64,000 bases of DNA from Clostridium sp. BJN0001 (GTDB lineage: Bacteria; Bacillota; Clostridia; Clostridiales; Clostridiaceae): contig NZ_CP094971.1 of the NCBI RefSeq assembly GCF_022869825.1, forward strand, positions 2,207,001 to 2,271,000, written 5' to 3'. Positions 17,136 through 26,409 of this stretch are shown here, in pieces (positions within the stretch are counted from its first letter, which is position 1; each line of letters opens with the position of its first letter). The position numbers and the translations under genes are program-made. The notes below the pieces were generated by a model. That model worked only from the letters and a program-made list of their open reading frames with translations. It was not told where the DNA came from and did not search any database.

Positions 17136-18977
17136 ATTTATATTCATAGCAGCTCTTCTAAGTCTTTTTATACCATAATCTCCAAAATCAACTCCTTCAG
17201 ATTCCTTTATTATTGTCCATAATGACCATAATATATCCTGAAGAATTTTATAAATATTAAACTTAGTTTTATCCTGATTCGATATTCCTTTTTTATCAAA
17301 ATAAATTATAAACATAAGTTCATTATCATCATCAGAAAATTCATTTTCAAGAGAAAGCTCCGCTAAATCCCACATTTTATCATTAAATCCACTATATTCC
17401 CAATCTATTAAATATATTCTTCCATCACTATCTCGTATAATATTTTCTGAAACAAGATCATTGTGGCATGGTACTTTTTTTACTCCTATATTTTCAACTA
17501 TATTTTTAAATTTATCTATTATAGGACTTAATTTATTATAACCATTATAATATGGCATCTTATTTTTTCTTATTATATCCTCATATTTTTTAATCTCGCT
17601 AAATACATTAAATTCATTTCCCATATGAAAATCTCTGCTATTATGAAGACTTTTTAAAATCTTTAATATTTTAAATAAATTTTCCTCTTTCTTTAAACTT
17701 CTTGTAGTTAAAGTTTCTGCATTATTTATATAATCAGAAATTTTTATTCCTGTCTCAACATTGAAATATTTAATACCTACATTAAATCCCTTTTCAGATG
17801 CAATAGCAGAATTAAACATCTCGTTTTTTCTGTCTATAATTTCATCTGTTCCAGCTCCTGGTATTCTTAAAATATACTCTTTATTATCTGCTTTTACTTT
17901 ATAATTTAAATTTGTCATTCCTCCTGCAGGTGAAATAAGTATATTTTCTGAATTTTTTATATTAAATGCATTTATCATTATTTTTTTTATAGTATCAATC
18001 TCATAACTTTTTTCTCTCCTTTTTATTGTAGGATACAAGAAATCTTTTATTTTTTCATATTTATCTTCTCCATCAGCATCACACCATATAAGATCATCTA
18101 TTTTTATATACCCTATATTATAATCTCTCGATACATCAAGAAGCATATATTCATAATTCAGATATGGATTAACGTTATCTTTATATTCTTCAAGCATCAT
18201 CTTATATAATTTAAGAGATATTTTTGTAATTCCTATCATTTCTCCATCTATTTTATTAAATTGATGTATATCCTTTGACATTTTAAACAAATGATTATTT
18301 TTTATTTCTACAAAGGCTTCATCGCCTGATCCGCTTTCGCTCGTTATTAAAATCGAATCTCTATTTTCATCTTCTACTAAATCTTTTATAGCCCTTTTTT
18401 CAAAAATAAGATCATTTTCAATTAAAAGGAAATCATCATCAATATATTTTTTAGCTAAAGAAAGTGAATACATAGTACCTGTCCATTTATATAAATCATT
18501 CTTCACAATTTTTATATTATTGTAATCTTTAAATTTTTTTTCATAAAGACTACTCTTATATCCTGTAACAATAACTATCTTATTTATACCACTGTCTTTA
18601 AGTATATCTATTATTCTGTTTATAATACATGTATCTTGAACTTCTAAAAGACCTATTGGTATATCAAAGCATTTAGTTTTTCCTGCAGCTAATATAACTG
18701 CCTCTTTTACTACTTTTTTATTCTTTTCATGCAGATTAATTCTACTATCTTTTGAACATAAAATTTCTTTTTCTAAAAATTTCATACCTTTTTCTGTTAC
18801 TTTATAAAGGATTTTATTATTAATTATAGCCCTCTCTATAAAGTTTTCTTCTGTAAATTCATGAAGAATTTTATTAACTTTTCCAAGTGACATATTAACT
18901 TTTTTTGCAAGTTTTCTTTGACTTATATTAAAATCATCATTTAGTGCCTGTATTACTTTTATCTTATCATCTAACAT
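17121..18977 (-). CDS. HTH - nucleotidyltransferase - choline/ethanolamine kinase-like fusion
   Basis: A 618-aa three-domain protein. Residues 1-75 form a winged helix-turn-helix (NISQRKLAKKVNMSLGKVN). About 90-310 resemble a sugar-phosphate or phosphocholine nucleotidyltransferase (LicC-like): VILAAGKTKCF, then GINKIVIVTGYKS and LLIENDLIFE; the usual GxGxR and PK signature residues look degraded here (KTKC, IPIG). About 325-610 are a LicA/aminoglycoside-type kinase with intact catalytic HNDLVSENI (~505-513) and IDWEYSG (~523-529). LicA and LicC make CDP-choline for decorating surface polymers. Monocistronic behind its own RBS (AGGGGTGGG). It lies downstream of the cellulose operon after a terminator. 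Substrate is not determined. Confidence 0.82.
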   Translation of the reverse strand: MLDDKIKVIQALNDDFNISQRKLAKKVNMSLGKVNKILHEFTEENFIERAIINNKILYKVTEKGMKFLEKEILCSKDSRINLHEKNKKVVKEAVILAAGKTKCFDIPIGLLEVQDTCIINRIIDILKDSGINKIVIVTGYKSSLYEKKFKDYNNIKIVKNDLYKWTGTMYSLSLAKKYIDDDFLLIENDLIFEKRAIKDLVEDENRDSILITSESGSGDEAFVEIKNNHLFKMSKDIHQFNKIDGEMIGITKISLKLYKMMLEEYKDNVNPYLNYEYMLLDVSRDYNIGYIKIDDLIWCDADGEDKYEKIKDFLYPTIKRREKSYEIDTIKKIMINAFNIKNSENILISPAGGMTNLNYKVKADNKEYILRIPGAGTDEIIDRKNEMFNSAIASEKGFNVGIKYFNVETGIKISDYINNAETLTTRSLKKEENLFKILKILKSLHNSRDFHMGNEFNVFSEIKKYEDIIRKNKMPYYNGYNKLSPIIDKFKNIVENIGVKKVPCHNDLVSENIIRDSDGRIYLIDWEYSGFNDKMWDLAELSLENEFSDDDNELMFIIYFDKKGISNQDKTKFNIYKILQDILWSLWTIIKESEGVDFGDYGIKRLRRAAMNINKIIE

Positions 18978-18992
18978 AACTTCCCACCCCTA

Positions 18993-19030
18993 AAAAATAG
19001 CATCGTTCATTAATTGAACAATGCTATTTT
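18993..19030 (-). terminator. Terminator of the cellulose operon
   Basis: AAAATAGCAT(T/C)GTTCA stem of about 15 bp with a 6-nt loop (19030-19015 with 19008-18993), ending in a T-run on the reverse strand, 38 nt after the GH5 stop. Confidence 0.9.
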
Positions 19031-19067
19031 AATATTTTTCTTTTGATTTGTCAAATATTAGTATGAA

Positions 19068-20084
19068 TCAGTTACTTAATAATGCATCAAGCATTTGCTG
19101 ATTCCATGAATAATCCTCTTTATCATATATACCAAATTCAGATGCCAGTTCCCAATATGCCCAACTAAATCCACTTTTTTCAGCTTGCTCTCTTACCTCT
19201 TTTACCCATTTTTCTCTAGTTTCCTCTGGTGCTTTTTTATTTACACCAAATTCCCCAAGGAAAACTTTTTTGTTATTTTGCTTTCCATACTCCTGTGCTA
19301 TATAAAACTTATTCCTTATTTCTCTTTTTTCATCATATGTGCCACTCCATTCAATATTTTTTAAATTTTCAAAACCTTCATGGTTCTCACTTCCCTGAAA
19401 TGTCACTTCATTAGGTTCATAATAATGAAATGAAACAATTATATTATTATCATCTTTAGGAAGCACTAAAGAATTTAATCTATCTGCAGAATAATAATTA
19501 TCAGGGCCTGCAATTATTATTCTATTTTTATTTTTTTCTCTTACAATCTCTATTGCATCATTTAAAAAAGTATTCCATATATCTCCGTTTAAATTATCGC
19601 GAGGTTCGTTTAAAATTTCAAACATCAATTCATCTGGATAATCTTTATACCTTTCAGATATCTGTTTCCACATGCTTAAAAAACATTCTTTATATCCATA
19701 AGGATCATCCATTATCTCTTCAAAATGATGCATATCTATTATAACTTTCAAATCACATTTAAGCGCATAATTTATATAATGATCTATCTTCTGCATAAAT
19801 TCTTCATCAAGAATGTATTTAGGAGAGTCTTTTGCATAATCTGAAAATCTTATAGGAAGCCTTACTGCGTCAAAGTGAGCATCCTTTATATCATCAAAAT
19901 ATTTATCATTAATTTGTACATCCCATGGTATGTCTTTTGGAGCTTCAAGTGCATTTCCAATATTCATACATGAAGTAAATTTAACCTCATTTTTTTTAGG
20001 TCTATTATAAAAATAAAGAATACATATTATAGAAATTATTAAAAAACAGCTTATGCTTAAAATTATAATTGCTCTTTTTTTCAT
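19068..20084 (-). CDS. GH5 endoglucanase of the cellulose cluster
   Basis: A membrane-anchored or exported 338-aa glycoside hydrolase family 5 enzyme. After a basic start there is one hydrophobic segment (about 5-26, no clear cleavage site), then the (beta/alpha)8 barrel with acid/base Glu160 in FEILNEP and nucleophile Glu278 in FLGEFG, plus IDMHH (116-120) and HYYEP. It is the last gene of the cluster, 14 nt after the DHHW gene. Cellulose operons regularly carry a hydrolase (BcsZ, or CcsZ in Clostridioides difficile), usually needed for proper secretion or fibre quality. Cellulose as substrate is inferred from context. Confidence 0.9.
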   Translation of the reverse strand: MKKRAIIILSISCFLIISIICILYFYNRPKKNEVKFTSCMNIGNALEAPKDIPWDVQINDKYFDDIKDAHFDAVRLPIRFSDYAKDSPKYILDEEFMQKIDHYINYALKCDLKVIIDMHHFEEIMDDPYGYKECFLSMWKQISERYKDYPDELMFEILNEPRDNLNGDIWNTFLNDAIEIVREKNKNRIIIAGPDNYYSADRLNSLVLPKDDNNIIVSFHYYEPNEVTFQGSENHEGFENLKNIEWSGTYDEKREIRNKFYIAQEYGKQNNKKVFLGEFGVNKKAPEETREKWVKEVREQAEKSGFSWAYWELASEFGIYDKEDYSWNQQMLDALLSN

Positions 20085-20098
20085 AAAGTAATACCTCT

Positions 20099-21313
20099 CT
20101 AGTTATTATTAAATTTGAAAAAGTCCTCTGTAAGATCTTCTGGTGAAAATAATACAAAAACAAAATCAAGATTCTTTACACTATTAACATAATCCTGAAT
20201 ATTTCCTTCAAAATATCTAGGATCAATTAGATATACATCTGAACACATTGTTGACATAAATGCTGCAACAGGAACAGCAAATGAATCTTTTACAAAAAGA
20301 ATCTTAGGTCCATTTTTGTTTTCTTCATTTGTTATATGAATAATTCCTCTATTTCCAAACAAATATGATGAATACATATCTGCTTCAAGTTCATAATATG
20401 ATCTTCCATCTTTAAATGCATATTTACTTATTAATGCATCTTCAAATCTTCCGTTTATTGAAAATTCATCAATCTTAGTCTTTGCATATAATGTATATGA
20501 TGTTTTAAACTTAGGATAAATAAGAGTAAAATCGTCAACTGTGCTATAGCTCATTCCTGTTTTTCTTCCCATAGATCCTAAATATGAATTCTTATATTCT
20601 AAAAAGTTATAATTTTCATCATTCATATAATAATTATTTTCATCAAGATTTATATCATACATTTCTTGAATCTTTTTTACAATCTGTTTTGTTTCCCAAA
20701 ATGCCGTATTAGTGCTCCAATGATGATCTGTATTATAAAAGAGTTTATCATGCGGTATTGGAGCTTCTAAAAGATTCTCTCTAAGATCAATATTATTTAT
20801 TTTATAGAAATCAAGCTGTCTTAAAAAATTATCTGCTGTTTCATTATTATAATTGTATGGTATCCTAGTTGAAAGTGTTGTATATCCTCTTACAAATTTA
20901 TCAGGAGGCATTATATATATAAACTTTGTATCTTCATTTTCTATATTATTTTTAAAATCATACGTATTTTTAACTATACTGTTAACAGGATTAGGGCCTG
21001 TTGTAAAAAATGTATAATGAAGCTTTCCTTGCTTATCCTTTATAACTTCAAAATTATTTTCTTCATTTTTTCCGATAAGCTTTTGAAGATAACCATATTC
21101 TTCAACAAATATATATTTACCTAATATATTATCATTTATAATATCTTCTGCTGATTTTATTGTTTCCTGAATACTTTTACTGCACGATACATTCTTATTA
21201 ACATCTTCATATATCTCGGAATACGAATTTATAAAATTTAAAATTGAGAAGGAAACAATAAAAATAACAAATAATGCTGCTGTTATATATTTTTTAATAA
21301 AAAATCTCTCCAT
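20099..21313 (-). CDS. DHHW family (AlgJ/AlgX/WssI-like) acetylation protein
   Basis: A 404-aa protein with one N-terminal membrane helix (about 9-28) and a large extracellular SGNH-like domain. It has the NTDHHWSTNTAFW motif (about 195-207) and the serine motif VKDSF (about 339-343), the two parts of the Ser-His-Asp catalytic set in AlgJ/AlgX relatives. Such proteins transfer acetyl groups received from an MBOAT partner to an exopolysaccharide; the gene for that partner lies 14 nt upstream. The cluster therefore predicts an acetylated cellulose. AAGGAGG precedes the ATG. Confidence 0.85.
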   Translation of the reverse strand: MERFFIKKYITAALFVIFIVSFSILNFINSYSEIYEDVNKNVSCSKSIQETIKSAEDIINDNILGKYIFVEEYGYLQKLIGKNEENNFEVIKDKQGKLHYTFFTTGPNPVNSIVKNTYDFKNNIENEDTKFIYIMPPDKFVRGYTTLSTRIPYNYNNETADNFLRQLDFYKINNIDLRENLLEAPIPHDKLFYNTDHHWSTNTAFWETKQIVKKIQEMYDINLDENNYYMNDENYNFLEYKNSYLGSMGRKTGMSYSTVDDFTLIYPKFKTSYTLYAKTKIDEFSINGRFEDALISKYAFKDGRSYYELEADMYSSYLFGNRGIIHITNEENKNGPKILFVKDSFAVPVAAFMSTMCSDVYLIDPRYFEGNIQDYVNSVKNLDFVFVLFSPEDLTEDFFKFNNN

Positions 21314-21327
21314 TTGTATCCTCCTTC

Positions 21328-22752
21328 TTAGAAATTGAAATAAATAAACGGATTATATGTGCCCTTTACTAAATAGCTTATACATATAATAAATATCATC
21401 ATCATAACAACTGGATAGAACATAGATACTAATACATTTTCATCAGACTTTTCTACTAAAAATTTATTTATTCTTCTAGCTATTGGAGTTGAAAATATTA
21501 TTGCTAAAGCAAAGAAAACAAGATTTTCTTTAATAAACATAAATGAATAATCACTCCAATTAGTGTTAAGTCTTATCATAAACATATTAGAAATATATTT
21601 TCCAGCTTCAATAAGATTTGGTGCTCTAAATAAAACCCAGCCAATATTTATTATAAATAGAGCATATATATGCTTTATAATATTATTTATTTTTAACTTC
21701 TCAAAATTAAAAATCTTTTCTAATGCAATAAATACAAAATTTAAAAATCCCCATATTATGAATGTCCATTCAGCTCCATGCCATATTCCTGTAAGCACCC
21801 ATACAACGAAAATATTTCTTATAAGCTTATCTTTATTGTTTACTCTTGAGCCTCCAAGCGGAATATAAACGTAATCTCTAAACCATGAACTTAATGATAT
21901 ATGCCATCTTCTCCAAAATTCAGTAATAGATTTTGATATGTATGGATAATTAAAATTCTCATTAAATTTAAATCCAAACATGAGTCCAAGTCCTATTGCC
22001 ATATCAGAATAACCTGAAAAGTCAAAAAATATTTGAAGCGTATATGAAATTGAGCCAAGCCATGCAAGTGTTATTGGAATTGTCCCTTCTGCACTCATGT
22101 TAAAAACTCTGTCAGCAATTATTGCCATGCTGTTTGATATAAGTACTTTTTTACAAAGTCCTATAATAAATCTGCAGCATCCTACTGAGAATTTTTTTAA
22201 ATCTTCTTTTCTATTATAAATTCCCTCTTCTATATCTGAATATCTAACGATAGGTCCAGCAACAAGCTGTGGAAAAAATGATATGTAAAGTCCTAAATAG
22301 AAAATATTTTTCTGAACTTTTACTTTAGAATTATATACATCAATTACATATGATAATGCCTGAAATGTAAAAAATGAAATTCCTATAGGCAGTATTATCT
22401 TAGGAACTGTAAGTGAAAAAGATGGATACATTTCATTAATATTTCTAAAGACAAATCCAAGATATTTAAATATAAAAAGCATTCCTAAATTCAAAATACA
22501 TGCTAATATAAGTATAAATTTGGACGCTTTTTTATTCTTTTTAAGCTTATCTATTAAAATACCTGCTATATAATTTATCACTATAGAAAAAACCATAAGA
22601 AGCATTCTTTTTCCTTCACCCCATGAATAGAATGCAAGACTAAAAATAAGAAGTACTGCATTTTGAAGTTTACGTGAAAAGAAAAAAATATAATAAAGTA
22701 TGAGTACTAATGGTAAAAAGTAAAATATAAATGTTATAGTAGAAAAAAGCAT
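21328..22752 (-). CDS. MBOAT O-acyltransferase (AlgI/WssH-like)
   Basis: A polytopic membrane protein of 474 aa with about ten hydrophobic helices. The MBOAT signature WRRWHISLSSWFRDYVYIPLGGSR is present, and the catalytic histidine region is GIWHGAEWTF (about 317-326). In alginate and acetylated-cellulose systems AlgI/WssH carries acetyl groups across the membrane for transfer by the AlgJ/WssI-type protein encoded next. AAGGAGG precedes the ATG. Third gene of the operon. Confidence 0.93.
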   Translation of the reverse strand: MLFSTITFIFYFLPLVLILYYIFFFSRKLQNAVLLIFSLAFYSWGEGKRMLLMVFSIVINYIAGILIDKLKKNKKASKFILILACILNLGMLFIFKYLGFVFRNINEMYPSFSLTVPKIILPIGISFFTFQALSYVIDVYNSKVKVQKNIFYLGLYISFFPQLVAGPIVRYSDIEEGIYNRKEDLKKFSVGCCRFIIGLCKKVLISNSMAIIADRVFNMSAEGTIPITLAWLGSISYTLQIFFDFSGYSDMAIGLGLMFGFKFNENFNYPYISKSITEFWRRWHISLSSWFRDYVYIPLGGSRVNNKDKLIRNIFVVWVLTGIWHGAEWTFIIWGFLNFVFIALEKIFNFEKLKINNIIKHIYALFIINIGWVLFRAPNLIEAGKYISNMFMIRLNTNWSDYSFMFIKENLVFFALAIIFSTPIARRINKFLVEKSDENVLVSMFYPVVMMMIFIICISYLVKGTYNPFIYFNF

Positions 22753-22780
22753 TTTTCCTCCTTGCCAAATTCAATGAATT

Positions 22781-23863
22781 TTATTTATTTTTCTTCCATA
22801 GATAATATCTTCTAAAAATTAAAATAGGAATACATATTGCAGTAATTCTTAAAAAATACAATACATATTTATTGAAAAGTAAACTATTATATATATTTAA
22901 TATCTGATTTTCATCACTTTCTTTTTTTATCATGTCCGCACCATCAACTTTAGTTGTCCATGACTTTACTAAATCTACATCTATTTCCTGACTTATCATT
23001 TCATCTATTTTAGCTATAATTCGAATCTTTTTTTCATCTGCATCTGGAAAAACCGTAAGCTTTCCATCATCTGTAATAGATGCATCTGATAAATCATCTA
23101 AAAGTTCATATTTTGTATTTAATTTTCTATCAAGTCCACTATTATCAGAAAGTTTATACTCTGCTATACTCTCTCCATCGATTGGTATCTGAACTTCTCT
23201 GTCTCCAAAAAATTTTATATTGGAATCAAAAATAAACTCATTATCAGTTGAATTAATAAATGATAACTCTCCAATTGAAAGTTTTTGTCTGCTTTCCTCT
23301 TTTGTTACTGTAATAAGTCTAAAAATTGAAGCAGATGATAATGAAGAGTAGAAGCTTTCTTCATTACTAAAAGAATCAAAAGGCACATATACTATTCCAT
23401 TAAATTCTTCAGAAAGTTTAAAGCTTCCGTTTTCTGCAAATTCTCTTTCTATAAAAGATCCATTATCCTGAATGCATACAATCTTTTCATCCTGCACCTT
23501 ATATATTTTTCCATCAGTTGACTGAATATCAAAATTAATTCTTATTTCCTCATCAGAATCATTTTTAAAATAAAGTGCAATACCTTTATAAATAGAAATA
23601 TCTTCATTTATTTCCGTTTCAAATGAAGCACTGTAATATCCTGACTGTAAAACTCTAGTATCTATATCAATATTATATAAAGAAGCATCATCTTGTGATA
23701 AAGTAACTTTTTCTCCATCAGTAACATATGAAACTTTAAAATCATATGTTTTAGGCTCCGATAAATCTATATTAGGCTTATTCTCTGCATAAACATTTTT
23801 AAAACTAATAAAGAAAACAGCTATAAGCAAAATAGTGAATCTTTTTAAATTTTTTATATTCAT
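22781..23863 (-). CDS. Exported, membrane-anchored protein of the cellulose cluster
   Basis: I recognise no named family with certainty. From the ATG at 23863 (360 aa; AGGAG 7 nt upstream, whereas the earlier start at 23881 has none) it has a signal peptide (about 5-27, ending NVYA-E), a beta-rich extracellular region of about 300 residues, and a single C-terminal transmembrane helix (about 328-350) followed by a basic RRYYLWKKNK tail. This layout (secreted beta domains, one C-terminal helix) matches BcsB, which docks on the synthase, but it is about half the size. Ten nt after the synthase stop. A BcsB-like accessory role is inferred. Confidence 0.7.
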   Translation of the reverse strand: MNIKNLKRFTILLIAVFFISFKNVYAENKPNIDLSEPKTYDFKVSYVTDGEKVTLSQDDASLYNIDIDTRVLQSGYYSASFETEINEDISIYKGIALYFKNDSDEEIRINFDIQSTDGKIYKVQDEKIVCIQDNGSFIEREFAENGSFKLSEEFNGIVYVPFDSFSNEESFYSSLSSASIFRLITVTKEESRQKLSIGELSFINSTDNEFIFDSNIKFFGDREVQIPIDGESIAEYKLSDNSGLDRKLNTKYELLDDLSDASITDDGKLTVFPDADEKKIRIIAKIDEMISQEIDVDLVKSWTTKVDGADMIKKESDENQILNIYNSLLFNKYVLYFLRITAICIPILIFRRYYLWKKNK

Positions 23864-23873
23864 TCTTCTTCTC

Positions 23874-26210
23874 CTATGCATTTAAATAATTCATTTCATT
23901 AAACTCAGAATCATCTTTTATCGTGTTTTCCTCATCATTAAAGTTATCCGTTTTAAGCCATTTAAATAAATCTGCTTCACTATTTTCATTTATAAATATT
24001 GATTTATAATTTTTAACTTCAAATATATATATAAGAAAGTCTTTTTCATTTTCTTCTCCATTATATTTAATCATGCTCTTTTCACACTGAAGTACTAATT
24101 CATCAGAAATTTTAATTTCTAAATAGTCAGAATTTTTAGATAACATATCGAATTTTAAAACTATATATTGATAATTAAAATTTAAAATCACTGCATCATT
24201 ATAACCATTTATAGAAATCTTTTTATACATAGAAATTCTTGGCAGCTTTCTATTAAATAAGATAGTCTTCTTACCCCTTTTTAATACATTTAATCTAATA
24301 TCATCAAAAATACTATTGCTCTTGCTTATCTTACTTGGAAGTGATGGAACTCTATCATATATTATTCCCAAAAGATTTTTATAATTATCCTCATCTATAT
24401 CTTCAATCTTAAAAGCAAATTTCCATTTATCCTCTATCTTAGCAGCATGAACAACTGAAGCATCAAATATAGCTGTATATCTTTCTGTTGACACTTTAAG
24501 CTTCACACTTTTATCATAAGGAATATAAAAAGGATCATCTAAAATTACAGAAACTCCTCCTTCAGAAATATCTTTTGTCATACATTTTATTTTTCTTTTC
24601 TCAAACAATATACTGCATTCTGTTTTTACATTCATTCTTTCTGATTTTCTAAAAGCCTGTCTTCCAAGCATAAAGAATATTGACATAAAAATATTATAAA
24701 AATTAGTAACAAGCCAGAATAATAAAACAAGATAGGCAGGTGTCCCTAATATGAATGTCCATTTGATGCAATTTATAATTCCTATTATTGATAATATAGC
24801 AAGTACAATATGAGGAGCTGCCTGTTTTAACTGATAATTTCTATCCTGAAGTGCTCCTCCTTTTCTTGTTACAGCAAATTTATTCTGTGATATTCCAAAT
24901 GTTTCTAAAAGAACAGAGAAAAACAATGCTGGGAAAAGTATTGTTTCATATACGTTTGTCCACTTAGTTGTTCTTATGTTACGTGAAACACGCTTTAATG
25001 ATTCTGAACTAAAAAGATACATTGGTAGCCAAAAGATAAGTACCTCCGCAATGTTACATTTAAATATTGTTACTCCAAATACTGCAAATAAAATTGGAGC
25101 CATTATATATATGAGTCTTTTAAGAGGACTGTACCAATACATAATAGCTGACATATAACTAAGCTTCTGACTTAAATTAAGACCTTTTCTAAAAAGAATA
25201 TTAAGTCTTCTTCCAGTCTGAATACATCCTCTTGCCCATCTCTGTCTCTGTTTAATAAGTCCCTTTAAATCTTCTGCTGAAAGTCCAGATGCATGTACCT
25301 CATCTATTGCATAACAGAGATATCCTTTACTCTGTATCTTCATACCTGTAGCAAAATCTTCAGTTATAGCCTTTACATAAAATCCTCCTACATCTATAAG
25401 CGCTTCCCTTGATATCATTGTATTAGAACCTCCATATATTACGGAGTTACTTTTATTTCTTGATACCTGTATATCCCTATAGAAATAATCCTGTTCATTT
25501 GGAATTCTAGATTCTGAAAAAAGATTATACTGAAAAAGATCTGGATTATAAAAACTTTGCGGTGTCTGAATAAAACCTATCTTTCCTTTTCTGTTTCTTC
25601 TAGCGTTTATTCCATATTCATCTTCAAGTTTTTGAGCATTTTTTAAATCTTTTATAAAATATGGAACACATGCAGTTAAAAAATCATGCATTGGTATCAT
25701 ATCAGCGTCAAAAGTGACTATAAGAGGTGATGATGAATTCTTAAGAGCATTATTTAAATTTCCAGCTTTAGCATCTTTATGCTCTTTTCGTGTTAAATAA
25801 TTTACTCCCATATGATTTGCTAATTTTCTCATTTCTTTTCTATTAGAATCATCACATATGTATATGTGAACTTTATCTTTATCTGGATATTCCATGTTTA
25901 TACATCCATTAATTGTTTTATAAAGAAGTTCTACAGGCTCATTATATGTTGCTATAAATACATCCACATGTGGCAGAAAATCTTTTGACAATATACGCTC
26001 ATCTTCCGTAAGTTTAGGATAATCAATATATGACATATTATGATAATGTATAAATTCCTCGATCATTCCTAAAATCTCAACTATAAGAAGATAAAAAGCA
26101 GCTATTAATGAAATAATTCCATATCCAAAAGGAATTGTAAAAAATATTCTCCAAAAAAGATATATTACCGATGTAATTACCGTTCCAATTATTAATAATT
26201 TATTCTTCAT
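23874..26210 (-). CDS. Cellulose synthase catalytic subunit with PilZ domain
   Basis: Processive family 2 glycosyltransferase that polymerises UDP-glucose and secretes the glucan. The 778-aa protein has N-terminal helices, the D, DxD, TED and QxxRW active-site motifs (FIATYNEP; FDADM about 165-169; TED about 282-284; QRQRW about 319-323), further helices, and a PilZ domain with RKSER (~520) and DISEGG (~546), the residues that bind cyclic di-GMP. Activation by c-di-GMP is therefore expected. A TTG at 26225 is open but the ATG at 26210 has AAAGG 7 nt before it. First gene of the operon. Resembles BcsA and C. difficile CcsA; a different beta-glucan is possible but less likely. Confidence 0.92.
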   Translation of the reverse strand: MKNKLLIIGTVITSVIYLFWRIFFTIPFGYGIISLIAAFYLLIVEILGMIEEFIHYHNMSYIDYPKLTEDERILSKDFLPHVDVFIATYNEPVELLYKTINGCINMEYPDKDKVHIYICDDSNRKEMRKLANHMGVNYLTRKEHKDAKAGNLNNALKNSSSPLIVTFDADMIPMHDFLTACVPYFIKDLKNAQKLEDEYGINARRNRKGKIGFIQTPQSFYNPDLFQYNLFSESRIPNEQDYFYRDIQVSRNKSNSVIYGGSNTMISREALIDVGGFYVKAITEDFATGMKIQSKGYLCYAIDEVHASGLSAEDLKGLIKQRQRWARGCIQTGRRLNILFRKGLNLSQKLSYMSAIMYWYSPLKRLIYIMAPILFAVFGVTIFKCNIAEVLIFWLPMYLFSSESLKRVSRNIRTTKWTNVYETILFPALFFSVLLETFGISQNKFAVTRKGGALQDRNYQLKQAAPHIVLAILSIIGIINCIKWTFILGTPAYLVLLFWLVTNFYNIFMSIFFMLGRQAFRKSERMNVKTECSILFEKRKIKCMTKDISEGGVSVILDDPFYIPYDKSVKLKVSTERYTAIFDASVVHAAKIEDKWKFAFKIEDIDEDNYKNLLGIIYDRVPSLPSKISKSNSIFDDIRLNVLKRGKKTILFNRKLPRISMYKKISINGYNDAVILNFNYQYIVLKFDMLSKNSDYLEIKISDELVLQCEKSMIKYNGEENEKDFLIYIFEVKNYKSIFINENSEADLFKWLKTDNFNDEENTIKDDSEFNEMNYLNA

Positions 26211-26234
26211 CTCTTTTCCTTTCAATTTTCTATT

Positions 26235-26259
26235 TTTCGTTATATTTCGTTCTTTTTCG
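26235..26259. repeat. Three TTTCG repeats phased at 10 bp upstream of the synthase gene
   Basis: TTTCG occurs at 26235, 26245 and 26255 (forward strand), exactly one helical turn apart, 25-49 bp before the synthase ATG. In the transcript sense they read CGAAA. Possibly a regulator binding array; no known factor is assigned. Confidence 0.5.
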
Positions 26260-26361
26260 CTTTTATTTATATAATATATTATATATTGTTATTCTTATTT
26301 TTGCTATATTTTATTAATATTAAACTTTAATTTACATATTTTATATATAGCTGCAAAAAAT

Positions 26362-26402
26362 AACTGCTGCACACGAAGAATTTATCTTGCTCATGCAGCA
26401 GT
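26362..26402 (-). terminator. Terminator of the prkA-yhbH-spoVR cluster
   Basis: ACTGCTGCA/TGCAGCAGT-type stem (26402-26394 with 26371-26363) followed by TATTTTTTG on the reverse strand, 8 nt after the spoVR stop. The remaining ~135 nt to the synthase gene are AT-rich, with a TATAAT-like segment near 26275 but no convincing -35 and no c-di-GMP riboswitch. Confidence 0.85.
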
Positions 26403-26409
26403 ACTAAAA

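Noticed and set aside
21563..21868. 101-codon forward frame opposite the MBOAT gene
   Set aside because: Antisense shadow; the MBOAT frame has all family motifs.
26226..26409. c-di-GMP riboswitch upstream of the cellulose synthase gene
   Set aside because: No GEMM core motifs found; control by c-di-GMP is more likely through the PilZ domain.
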